Assembly (NCBI GenBank): GCA_013813775.1
Contig: JACCRE010000088.1
Span: 1 to 64,000, forward strand
Source of the DNA: Planctomycetaceae bacterium
GTDB taxonomy: Bacteria; Planctomycetota; Planctomycetia; Planctomycetales; Planctomycetaceae
Direction: 5' to 3'
DNA: 64,000 nucleotides
The position numbers were made by a program, and so were the translations under genes. Positions 9,099 through 17,800 of this stretch are shown here, one piece after another (position 1 is the first letter of the stretch; each line of letters opens with the position of its first letter). Under the pieces are notes generated by a model. The model was not told the origin of the DNA and ran no database searches. It saw nothing but the letters and a program-made list of their open reading frames with translations.

Positions 9099-11317
9099 GA
9101 AGTCGCGAGAGCCGCGACCTCCGGTTCGGATCGAGTGGTATTCGCACCTTCCGGAACCACGGTCACCGGCACAAGCTTGAACGAGGGCGTTTTCGACTTC
9201 GGATCGACGCCCTTGGGCACGAGGATGTTCGCTTCCGGGCAATACATCGCGACGTTACCGGGGCGGACGTCGAACGGTCGGGCGAGAATGTTCCGCATTT
9301 CGCCGGTGGAACTCCGCACGCGCACGCGCTGATCGGGGCGCAGGTCGAGTCGTTCCAGATCGTGTCGCGACATGAGGATCACGTCGCGTCGCTCCTGGCC
9401 GCGGTAAATGTCTTCTTCGTCGTAGACGACGGTGTTGAACTGGCCTTCCGAGCGGATCGTCATCAATCGCAACTCACCAGGTGAAGCGGTTTCCGGCAGT
9501 TCGACGGCGTGAAACTTCGCCTTTCCGCTGGCGGTGGGAAACTTCCGCTCGTAGATCGCCCGGTCGCCGACGTGGAACTCCTGTTTCGTCTCGTCGATCT
9601 TGCCGGCGGCCTCGTAACCGGGGATGAGGTCGGCGATAAGCTGTCGAATCGCCGCGTGGCTCGATAAGGTGCTCCAATCGACGGCTCCGGAGCTTCCGAA
9701 GACGCGCTTGCCGAGTTCCGACAGGATCGAGACTTCGCTGCGAGGGCCGGCGTGTCGCGGCTTGCCGCCTTCGCTGAGACGGACGAAGCTGAACATCGAC
9801 TCCTGCGTCGTCGGTTGCGACTCTTCGTCGCGCGGCAGCACGGGCAGGATGATCGTCTCTTCCGCCCTGCCCCAGGCATGCCCGGTATTGAGCGTCGTCG
9901 AGAGATAACAGACCTGCTTGAGCCTTGAGATCGCACGGGTGGCGAAGGCCGCGTCGGGATTGCTGCCGTAGAGGTTGCCGCCGAGGCAAAGCGCCGTTTC
10001 CATGTCGCCGCCGTCGGCGGCGTCCATGCAGGCCATCGTGTCGAGGCCGGGCGACGTCGGAATCCGCAAACCGAGCCGCTGCTCGAAGCGTTCGAGGATC
10101 TCTTTCTTGAGGGTGGGCGTCACACCGACGGAACCGATACCCTGAACGTTGCTGTGGCCGCGAATCGGCATCAGGCCGGCGTGCGGCCGTCCGATCATGC
10201 CTCGCAACAAGGCGAGGTTCGCGATCATCTGCACGTTCTGCACGCCGAACTTGTGATGCGTGATGCCCATCGCCCACGCGAGCACCGCGTTCTTCGATTC
10301 GCAATACATTCGGCCGATGCGCTCGATCGTTTCACGAGCGACCCCGGAGCCGGTGACGATCTCGTCCCACGTCGTGTCTTCGACCTGCCGGCGGAACTCG
10401 TCGAAACCTTCGGTGGCTTCCGCGATGAACGAGTCGTCGTGCTTGCCGCGTTCAAGCACATATTTGGCGATGCCGGTCAACAACGCCGTGTCGCCGCCGA
10501 TGTGGGGCTGCACGTACTCGCTGGCGATCTCGCTGCCGAAGAGCATGCTCCGCACGTCGCTCGGCACGCGAAAGTTCACGAGGCCCAACTCGCGCAGCGG
10601 ATTGACGACGATCACCTTTCCGCCGCGGCGGCGGATCTCCATCAGGTTCCGCATCAGCCGCGGATGGTTCGACGCCGGGTTCGCGCCTATGAGCAGATAC
10701 AGATCGCAGTGATGCAGATCCTCCCAACGAATCGTGCCCGTTCCCATGCCGATGCTACTGGCGAGGCCGACGCCGCTCGCTTGGTGACAGTAGTACGAGC
10801 AATTATTGACGTAGTTCGTGCCCTGCACGCGTGCCAGAAGCTGCAACAGGAAACCGGCCTCATTCGAGCTACGGCCCGAGGCGTAGTAGAAGGTCTTCTC
10901 GGGACCGCTCGACTTGAGCTGGTTCGCGACCTTGTCGATCGCCTCGTCCCAGCCGATTGTTCGGTAGTGCGTCTCGCCCGGCGCAAGATAGAGCGGATCG
11001 ACGAGTCGGCCGCTCGCCTCCAACTCGCGAGGTGAGAGCGCTCGCAGTTCGCGGATGCCGTAGCGTTTGAAGAACTCCGGCCGGATCGCTCCCTGCATGT
11101 CGGAAGCCATCGCCTGGAAGCTCTTCTTGCAGACTTCCGGGAAGAGGCCGCCTTCGTTGACCATGCCGCCGAGCTGGCCGCCCATGCCGACCGCGCAGGT
11201 CTTGCAGGCGTTCTTGGAACGCATGGCGCTCCAGAATTTCCACGGTCCGACGCCGCGGGCCAGCCGCAAGGAATAAAAGATGGCTTTCCAGCCGCCGCCG
11301 CTCTTGAGCGGTTTCAT
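9095..11317 (-). CDS. FdhF/YdeP-type molybdopterin oxidoreductase
   Basis: A 740-aa molybdenum bis-MGD enzyme of the formate dehydrogenase/YdeP branch; the true substrate of this branch is not settled. Near the N-terminus NACKTCAVGMGG supplies only two cysteines, as in YdeP-like proteins, with no full four-Cys [4Fe-4S] motif. NNCSYYCHQASGVGL has Cys where formate dehydrogenase H has selenocysteine, so a Cys molybdenum ligand is likely. GANPASNHPRLM and the C-terminal molydop-binding domain (RVRVRSSTGEMRNI, GNVAMYCPEANILV) are clear. I chose the ATG at 11317 (MKPLKSGGGWKA); an extension to 11506 would overlap the hicA remnant. There is no twin-Arg signal, so it should be cytoplasmic. No FdhD or cofactor genes lie nearby. 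Confidence 0.92.
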   Translation of the reverse strand: MKPLKSGGGWKAIFYSLRLARGVGPWKFWSAMRSKNACKTCAVGMGGQLGGMVNEGGLFPEVCKKSFQAMASDMQGAIRPEFFKRYGIRELRALSPRELEASGRLVDPLYLAPGETHYRTIGWDEAIDKVANQLKSSGPEKTFYYASGRSSNEAGFLLQLLARVQGTNYVNNCSYYCHQASGVGLASSIGMGTGTIRWEDLHHCDLYLLIGANPASNHPRLMRNLMEIRRRGGKVIVVNPLRELGLVNFRVPSDVRSMLFGSEIASEYVQPHIGGDTALLTGIAKYVLERGKHDDSFIAEATEGFDEFRRQVEDTTWDEIVTGSGVARETIERIGRMYCESKNAVLAWAMGITHHKFGVQNVQMIANLALLRGMIGRPHAGLMPIRGHSNVQGIGSVGVTPTLKKEILERFEQRLGLRIPTSPGLDTMACMDAADGGDMETALCLGGNLYGSNPDAAFATRAISRLKQVCYLSTTLNTGHAWGRAEETIILPVLPRDEESQPTTQESMFSFVRLSEGGKPRHAGPRSEVSILSELGKRVFGSSGAVDWSTLSSHAAIRQLIADLIPGYEAAGKIDETKQEFHVGDRAIYERKFPTASGKAKFHAVELPETASPGELRLMTIRSEGQFNTVVYDEEDIYRGQERRDVILMSRHDLERLDLRPDQRVRVRSSTGEMRNILARPFDVRPGNVAMYCPEANILVPKGVDPKSKTPSFKLVPVTVVPEGANTTRSEPEVAALATS

Positions 11318-11489
11318 GGCGATGATGCCCCGAGTGCGTGGGGAATGAGCAGATGGCAGGTCCGACTGTGTCTGAAAATCGAGTGTCAAGCACGACGCAG
11401 ATTCAAACGTATCAGGATAAGGAATCACGACCCGCGATGGCACCCAATCCAGCGTTTCTGAAATCCGACGCGTGACATCTGACGCGAGA

Positions 11490-11715
11490 TCAGAGCAACG
11501 CAGCAAACTCTTCGACGGTCAATCCCGTCTGTCGAATGATTGCCCGAAGCGTTCCCTTCGCCATTTCATCGTGATCTGGAATCGTGATACGGCGATGTGG
11601 GGGGCTCATCTGCCGCAGAACGATATGACTTCCGCGTTGATGATCAAACTCGAAGCCGATCTTACGGAAGGCATTGACGACTTCTCGTTCGGAGACGACC
11701 TGGCAGGCGGCTCAA
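11490..11715 (-). pseudogene. hicA: HicA-like mRNA interferase toxin, apparently frameshifted just after its start
   Basis: After the hicB stop the same frame stays open for 73 codons and reads as the core of HicA: VVSEREVVNAFRKIGFEF, then GSHIVLR with the catalytic His, and the conserved end KGTLRAIIRQTGLTVEEF. It has no ATG, GTG or TTG ahead of the conserved part. A TTG at 11715-11713, overlapping the hicB TGA, opens MSRLP, the expected HicA opening, but in another frame that stops after 17 codons. Removing one G after the LP codons would give MSRLPVVSEREVV, a normal HicA of about 75 residues. A 1-nt insertion or sequencing error is the simplest reading. An unusual start codon is possible but would lack the first strand. 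Confidence 0.75.
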
Positions 11716-11924
11716 CCGATCACCTCGACAACCTCTTCATGGATCGACGGTGGTACCGGCTCGCCATGCTTCGTCAGACTTTCCACATAGGCGGCGATCG
11801 CTTCCTTCGCGTTCTCGATCGCCCGTTCGCGCGTGTCACCCTGCGAGAAGCAGCCGGGCAACGCGGGGATTTCGGCGACGAACATGCCGTCTTCATCTTG
11901 ATCAATCAACACACGGTACTTCAT
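11712..11924 (-). CDS. hicB: HicB-family antitoxin
   Basis: A 70-aa member of the HicB/UPF0150 family, the partial RNase-H-like antitoxin that binds and blocks HicA. MKYRVLIDQDEDGMFVAEIP, LPGCFSQGDTRERAIENAKEAI and the Y-x-x-x-L helix are typical. There is no separate C-terminal DNA-binding domain, so this is the short form. It is the first gene of a two-gene module in the hicB-hicA order, and its stop overlaps the likely original hicA start. If hicA is dead, the antitoxin is left without a partner. Confidence 0.92.
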   Translation of the reverse strand: MKYRVLIDQDEDGMFVAEIPALPGCFSQGDTRERAIENAKEAIAAYVESLTKHGEPVPPSIHEEVVEVIG

Positions 11925-11946
11925 CGCACACTCTCCAATTCCTGTC

Positions 11947-13470
11947 TCATTCTCGCGCCGCGGACGTCGCTGCGGGCGCGGCGAGGCTTTTCATGTACTC
12001 ACCGTATTGCCGGTCGAGCGTCGTGTAGGCGACGCCGGTCAGCACGGCGAGATTCTGAACGGGACGCCGGGCGGCTCCGACGCCGTGATAGAGCTGCGAG
12101 AGATGCTCGACCAGCGCGTCGCGATACCGGCCGTCGTCGTAGTGCATGAAGAAGTGCGAGAGACCCGCCGCCTGGCTGTAGTTCTTCTGCAACACATTCG
12201 ACGGCTCGCTCTGAAACTGATGCAGGCCTTTGGCGGCGAACTGGCCGAGCGGCACGTAGTATCCGTCTTCATACCGGTACTGCGCCGCCCTGATACGGTC
12301 GTGATTGACGTTGCCGAGCGAGACCAGACCTTCGCCCGGTCGAAAAGACTCCATGTAGCAGGCGATGCCTTCGATCACCCAGAAATGGGCCTGCGTCGCG
12401 ACCTCGCGCTGTCGCGGCAGGCACTCGTACATCAACTGATGGGTCGCTTCATGATAGAGGGTGTCGTCGAGTGTCAGCGTGGGGTCGTGGAAGAAGTACG
12501 CGACGCGATCCTTGGTGAAATAAAGACCATTCGTGATACCGATGACCGGAAACTCCACGACGAGCTTCTGGTTGTACTCGTTGCGATCGCGGTAGTAATG
12601 GATCTCATAGGGGGAACGCGACGTCGCGCGGCTGGTGCCGCCGCCGAAGAGGGACTTCAGGTCTTCAGGCCCGCTGAAGAAACCAGCGAACGTCTCCATG
12701 AAGAAGTCGTGGAAGACTTCGAGCCGGCTGGCGACCTCGACGCCGCGTTCCAGGCTGTGATTCGTTTTGACGAGGTAATGCTCGGTTCGGACTTCCCAAC
12801 AGTTGTCGAAGTCTCGTCGTAGCTCGGCCTCGTTCTCGGCGGTGATCCAGCGGCCTTCGTAGTTTCTCTCGCCAGCTTCGTACCGCTGAACGTGGTCTTT
12901 CGGAAGCCAGCCGTACCTGTCGTGCCAGACTTCTCCCGCCTGCCGTTTGCGCCGCTCGAACGGCGTGAGCCATTCGTCGCCCGCGCGCACGAATCCGAGC
13001 ACCTTGCGGGCGATCGCATTATCCGGGTTTTGAACGGCCGACTCGCGCAGGAGTTCGAAAGCGAGCTGCACCGATCGAGTCGGTGGGGAGAGTGCCTGTC
13101 GCGAAAGTTGATACAGCTCGGTCGATTGCTGTTCGCGTGCTTTGCGAAGCTTGAGTCGTAGCGCACGCTCTTCGGCGGGGACGTCGTGCGGAACTTCCGG
13201 CTGAACCTGTGAAGGAAGGCGGGTGACGACGATCTCCCGCGGATTCGGCGGCACGGCCAGCTTCCACGCCTCACCGGCCGCATCGATCGCCCCCACGGCC
13301 TCCAAGTCATGGGCAAGGCTCGCGAGCGTCTCGGCGTAGTCACGGCGCAACGTGGCGTGACGGGCCTTGAGCTGCTCGAGTTGACGGCTCTCCGCCGCTT
13401 CAGCGACGCCAAGGAACGTAAGGGCGCCGAACGAAAAGGCGAGGCAGAGATGAATCATCCGTTGCGGCAT
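11947..13470 (-). CDS. Secreted DUF1570-family protein with zinc-protease-like HEATH motif
   Basis: A 507-aa exported protein. The ATG at 13470 gives a good signal peptide (MPQRMIHLCLAFSFGALTFL, cleavage near AEA). A coiled stretch follows (QLEQLKARHATLRRDY), then a region with W/Y-rich short motifs, then a domain of DUF1570 type with HEATHQ at about residue 335 and the downstream helix VIEGIACYMESF. HExxH plus a downstream Glu is the gluzincin metallopeptidase signature, but protease activity of DUF1570 is not established as far as I know. A paralogue lies at 59294-60481. The gene starts 22 bp downstream from the hicB start region but shows no functional link to it. Confidence 0.85.
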   Translation of the reverse strand: MPQRMIHLCLAFSFGALTFLGVAEAAESRQLEQLKARHATLRRDYAETLASLAHDLEAVGAIDAAGEAWKLAVPPNPREIVVTRLPSQVQPEVPHDVPAEERALRLKLRKAREQQSTELYQLSRQALSPPTRSVQLAFELLRESAVQNPDNAIARKVLGFVRAGDEWLTPFERRKRQAGEVWHDRYGWLPKDHVQRYEAGERNYEGRWITAENEAELRRDFDNCWEVRTEHYLVKTNHSLERGVEVASRLEVFHDFFMETFAGFFSGPEDLKSLFGGGTSRATSRSPYEIHYYRDRNEYNQKLVVEFPVIGITNGLYFTKDRVAYFFHDPTLTLDDTLYHEATHQLMYECLPRQREVATQAHFWVIEGIACYMESFRPGEGLVSLGNVNHDRIRAAQYRYEDGYYVPLGQFAAKGLHQFQSEPSNVLQKNYSQAAGLSHFFMHYDDGRYRDALVEHLSQLYHGVGAARRPVQNLAVLTGVAYTTLDRQYGEYMKSLAAPAATSAARE

Positions 13471-13566
13471 GATGGGCGGCACGATCGCGAACGAGGAAGA
13501 GATCGCCATCATTCTAGGTGCCTCGCCGAGGCGCCGAAAGACGGGTTCCTGTTCACAATTCCCACG

Positions 13567-13592
13567 AAAAAAGCCCGCCTCGAAAGGCGGGC
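13567..13592 (-). terminator. Rho-independent terminator of the sugar isomerase-like gene
   Basis: Read on the minus strand, GCCCGCCT-TTCG-AGGCGGGC is followed by six T. It lies 28 bp after the stop of the gene ending at 13621 and before the DUF1570 gene, so it separates the two units. Confidence 0.88.
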
Positions 13593-13620
13593 GAACCCCA
13601 GAACGCGATCCTGAAAGACG

Positions 13621-14631
13621 TCAATCGCCGAATGCGGCGTCGAACGCGCGGCCGGAGGGTTCGAAATCGACGTTCTTGCAGAACTGGCAGGCCTCTTTCG
13701 CGCCGTGCATGCGGTCCATGCCGCTGTCTTCCCACTCGACGCTGAGCGGCCCCTTGTAGCCGATGTCGTTGAGCGCGCGAATGATCTCTTCGAACCGCAC
13801 GCCGCCCCGGCCGACGCTGCGGAAGTCCCAGCCGCGCCGGCTGTCGCCGAACGACAGGTGGCTCGACAAGATGCCGCTGCGACCGTTGAGGCTCACGATC
13901 GCGTCCTTCATATGGACGTGATAGATGCGATCGGGGAACTTGCGGATGAACTCCACGGGATCGACTCCCTGCCACAACAGGTGGCTTGGATCGAAATTGA
14001 AGCCGAATTCTTCCCGCCGGCCCAATGCTTCGAGCGCTCGTTCGGCCGAGTGAATGTCGAAGGCGATCTCGGTCGGATGGACTTCGAGAGCGAACTTCAC
14101 GCCGCATTCCTGGAACACGTCGAGAATCGGATTCCAGCGCTCGGCGAGCAGGTCGTAACCCGCCTCGATCATCTTCTTCGGCGTCGGCGGGAAATCGTAC
14201 AGCAGGTGCCAGATGCTCGAACCGGTGAAGCCGTTCACGACGTCGATGCCGAGCCTTTGAGCGGCCCGAGCCGTGTCCTTCATTTCTTCCGCGGCGCGCT
14301 CGTTGACGCCCGCCGGGTCTCCGTCGCCCCACACGTAGTCGGGCAAAATCGCCTTGTGGCGCGCATCGATGTTGTCGAGCACGGCCTGCCCGACGAGATG
14401 GTTCGAGATCGCGAACAGCTTCAAATCATAGCGATCCAGCAGATCCCGCTTCTTCGCACAGTACGTGTCGTCGGAAACCGCTTTGTGGACCTCGAAATGA
14501 TCGCCCCAGCAAGCCAGCTCCAAACCGTCGTAACCGAATCCGTCCTCTTGGGCTTTGCCGGCGATGCGGCAGATTTCCTCAAGCGGCAGGTCGGCCCATT
14601 GGCCGGTGAACAGCGTGACCGGGCGCGCCAT
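13621..14631 (-). CDS. Sugar phosphate isomerase/epimerase-like TIM-barrel protein
   Basis: A 336-aa protein of the xylose isomerase-like / AP endonuclease 2 TIM-barrel family. Candidate metal ligands are in order: Glu in ALEVHP (about 182), Asp in NFDPSHLLW (about 214), His in YHVHMKD (about 238) and Glu in SVEWED (about 300), the set expected for this fold. [18 protein letters not shown] and AISNHLVGQ match planctomycete members thought to act on inositol or keto-sugar derivatives, but the substrate cannot be read from the sequence. ATG 14631 has a fair AAGGAT ribosome site. The gene is monocistronic with its own terminator. Confidence 0.92.
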   Translation of the reverse strand: MARPVTLFTGQWADLPLEEICRIAGKAQEDGFGYDGLELACWGDHFEVHKAVSDDTYCAKKRDLLDRYDLKLFAISNHLVGQAVLDNIDARHKAILPDYVWGDGDPAGVNERAAEEMKDTARAAQRLGIDVVNGFTGSSIWHLLYDFPPTPKKMIEAGYDLLAERWNPILDVFQECGVKFALEVHPTEIAFDIHSAERALEALGRREEFGFNFDPSHLLWQGVDPVEFIRKFPDRIYHVHMKDAIVSLNGRSGILSSHLSFGDSRRGWDFRSVGRGGVRFEEIIRALNDIGYKGPLSVEWEDSGMDRMHGAKEACQFCKNVDFEPSGRAFDAAFGD

Positions 14632-14830
14632 TCCAGATCCTTTCGAGCGACATCGGCGGGAAGCGAGGTTTGCCGCGGAACGCGGCGTGAGATTGCGCCG
14701 CTCACGTTAGAGGCGAGTGAACGCAATGTCAACGAAGAGACGAATGCGGCCGGTTTAGCTCTTTGCCGCGACGCCCGTGCTGTGTCAACCGGTCACGCTG
14801 GCAGCGACTCGCCGGTGGAGGTCCAGGCGG

Positions 14831-17800
14831 TCACGGCTGACCGAGGACGGTCGCATCACCGAAGGCCTCGTCACCGAGTTCGGCGAGTCCGTCGGATCGC
14901 GGCTTCGGCAGCGGGTCGTCCGTGGGCGTCAGCAGGAAGCGCGCTCCCTGGGTGACAATCTCGATCGAACCTGCTTCGAGATCGACGTTCGTTCCGAAGG
15001 GCTGAAAGTTGATTGGTCGTCCCTGCTCGATCAGCAACTCGCCCGTGCGAACGTCGAGCACCGCGGCGTGGTGTTTCGGCTCGCCGCCAAAGGGGTTTCG
15101 ATTGGCCGCCAACAAGAGAATCGGCAAACCGCTCGGTTGCCGCACGTTGACGTACTGCCGACGGATCACCGTCGACCAGAGGCGCGTGCCCTTCCCATCG
15201 CCGCTCGCGTCGAATCCATACGCGAGTCCATCGATCGGCAGTTGCGTGCGAGCGGTCTCAAAGGGCATCCGGACGGCCGGCTGGCTGCGGCGTGTGAACA
15301 CCACCAACTGATCGAAGTGCCGTAAGGCACCAAAGTCGTTGACCGCAGAGTCGGGCTCGGTTTTGGCTTCAAACGTGATTCCGCCATCAAGAATTCGTAT
15401 CACGGCCAGGCGACCCGCGGCGGGATCGAGAATCGCGACTTCGTCGGTTCCCAAAGGCGCTGCGAGGGCGGAGTCGGCGAAACTTCGTGACCAGACTCGC
15501 GCATCTCGGGCGACATCGTGACAGTCGAGTTCCAATGCCTGATCCGCGGTGCGCCACGTGACGAAGTTCGTGCCGGACCAGGCGAAACGAGCGATCGCTT
15601 TCGGCAGTTCTCGCTGGGCGACGGGCCTGCCATCGATCGCATCGAGAACCAGCACCTTGTCGCCGCCCGGCATTTGCAAGGTGACGAATTCGTCGTCGCC
15701 GGACAGCTCGCAGTTCAAAGGCAGCGCCGATCGCCGCCATAGAACTTCACCGGTCAACGGTTCAACGGCCGTGACCGCGCTCCCGGATTGGTAGAGGAAC
15801 AGACGTGCCCCCGCAAAGCCGATGGGGCCGTCCGCAGGGTCGGCCATCGTCCGACCATTGATCATCACCAGTCGCTCGATGGCCACGTCATGGTTGCGGT
15901 CCGTCAAGTCGCCAAACCAGAGGATTGCCGGGCGATCCGCCTGCGCCGTCAGATCGAGCATGACGACGCGCGTTCCAGCCGAGGCCGCCAGCAGATGGCC
16001 GGAAAATCTGATCTGGGCGCGTGAGACTCCACGGTGATTGCCGTCGAAGCGCCGGTTCGGCTGAAAAGGGATCTCCCACCGTTTCCGGCCCCGCGCATCG
16101 CGGGCGACGAACGACCAGGCGTTCGCCGCGACTTCGAAACTCCATCCTCGAAAGGCTGATGGAACGGGGCCGACGATGCGCATCGGCAGGCTCGCTTCGG
16201 CCGCCGTCGCCGGACGCCCGCTCTTGATTTCGTCCGGCAGATACTCGGCCCGAAACGAAACTTCGAACGCAGCGCGTTCCGCTGGTTCGAACGCCGAATA
16301 CGCCTCCGAAGGGTCGAGCAGGTGCGATTCGTTCGCTGGCTCAGCGAACTGCTGCCGGAGCCGCATCTCAGCCCGTTCGAGCTTCAACACATCCCCGGCC
16401 TTGGCGTATTCCTTCGCGAGGGCCTGCAAGGCGATCGGCGCTGCTGATGTGTCAGCGAAGATCGTCGCGAATTGTTCCAAGGCGGCGATGTCGCCCGCTC
16501 GCGCGGCTCGGCGCAACTCGCTCGTCACCTTTTCGGCCATCTCCGCCTGCGCCGATGGCGACGCCCCCCGGTAAATCTCTCTGACGCGAACTCGGTCGAG
16601 GCAATCCGCGCGAACCAGCCTTCCGTCCGGCGTCGTGCTGTAGCCAGGCTCGCCGGCGTCGTCCGACGCCAGCCGCAGGTAGGCATCGAACGCTGCGCCA
16701 TGTTCGCCGGAACTGTGGAGGCCCGCGGCGAAGACCCGAACGAAGTCGGCCTTCTGATCCGGATCGTCGACAATCGCCAGCAAATCCCGCTCGTACTTCC
16801 GGTACTTGGCGAAGTTCGCCCGCAGCCCTTCGAGCAGCACATGCACGTACAATCGCTTCGCATCGGGTAGATCGGCAGAGCGGAGCGCACGCTGAAGCAG
16901 TTCCAGCCCCGCTTCGGTATTACCGCGGTGGAGTTCGTCGGCTCCGCGCAGAGCGAGCATCGCCGAAGCGGCATCCTCAGTGGTCTGAAACGCCGCTTCA
17001 AGGTCGTCGCGACGACGAAACCCGACAATCGCATCCGTGGATTGCGAAATCAGACGTCCGCCGACGGCGATGAGATTCCCCGGCTTGATCCCGGAGCCGA
17101 CCGGCGAGCGAACGAGTTCCTGATGATTCGAAAGCCGTATCGTCGCGATCTCGCCCGAAGCCAGCGGCAGATGGTACAGGTCGCCGCTCTGCACGCCGCG
17201 ACCCGCCGGCATGTCATCGAGCGGCTGTTCCCAGACCCGCTCGCCGGTCGTCGCGTCGAGGGCGACGATCGCCTGTCGCCCGACAAGGACGGCGAGATCG
17301 TCTCGCACCGCGGCGAGATAAAGCAGTGTTCCGCGCGGATGCTTCCAGCGAACCTCTCCCGTTTTCAAATCGAGGCAATGCAGCTCATTCGAATCGCGGG
17401 GAGTGAGGAACGCGGCACCGTTCGTGGTGCGCGGCACCGCATCAAGCCACCGATTGCGATCGTCGTCTGAGACCATTCGCACCCGTCGAGCACCGAAGAA
17501 GATTTGCGGCACATGCTCGGAAGGAGCGACGCCGGAATCCGGCGGGTATTGATAGCCCCAAAGCAAAATTCGCCGCGCGAGATCGACGGCGACGGCCGCC
17601 TCGGCACCCGTCGGACAGACGAGAACTCCATCGGCGAAGGCCGGACTCAGCCCCGAAATCCGCCGCAGAGGATCGGACGACAACGATTGATCCGCCTCAA
17701 CGAGCGTTTGCGACCATACGACCCGATGAGCCGCATCGGCGAGCGGGTCCATCGCCAACAGGCGAATCGCGCCGTCCGTCTCCACAATCGAGTAGAGTCG

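Noticed and set aside
9095-11317. Selenocysteine in the formate dehydrogenase-like enzyme
   Set aside because: The metal-ligand position is an ordinary Cys codon and no in-frame TGA is present.
13705-14955. A 416-codon plus-strand frame opposite the sugar isomerase-like gene
   Set aside because: It mirrors a conserved gene with intact metal ligands and runs into the next gene without a plausible start.
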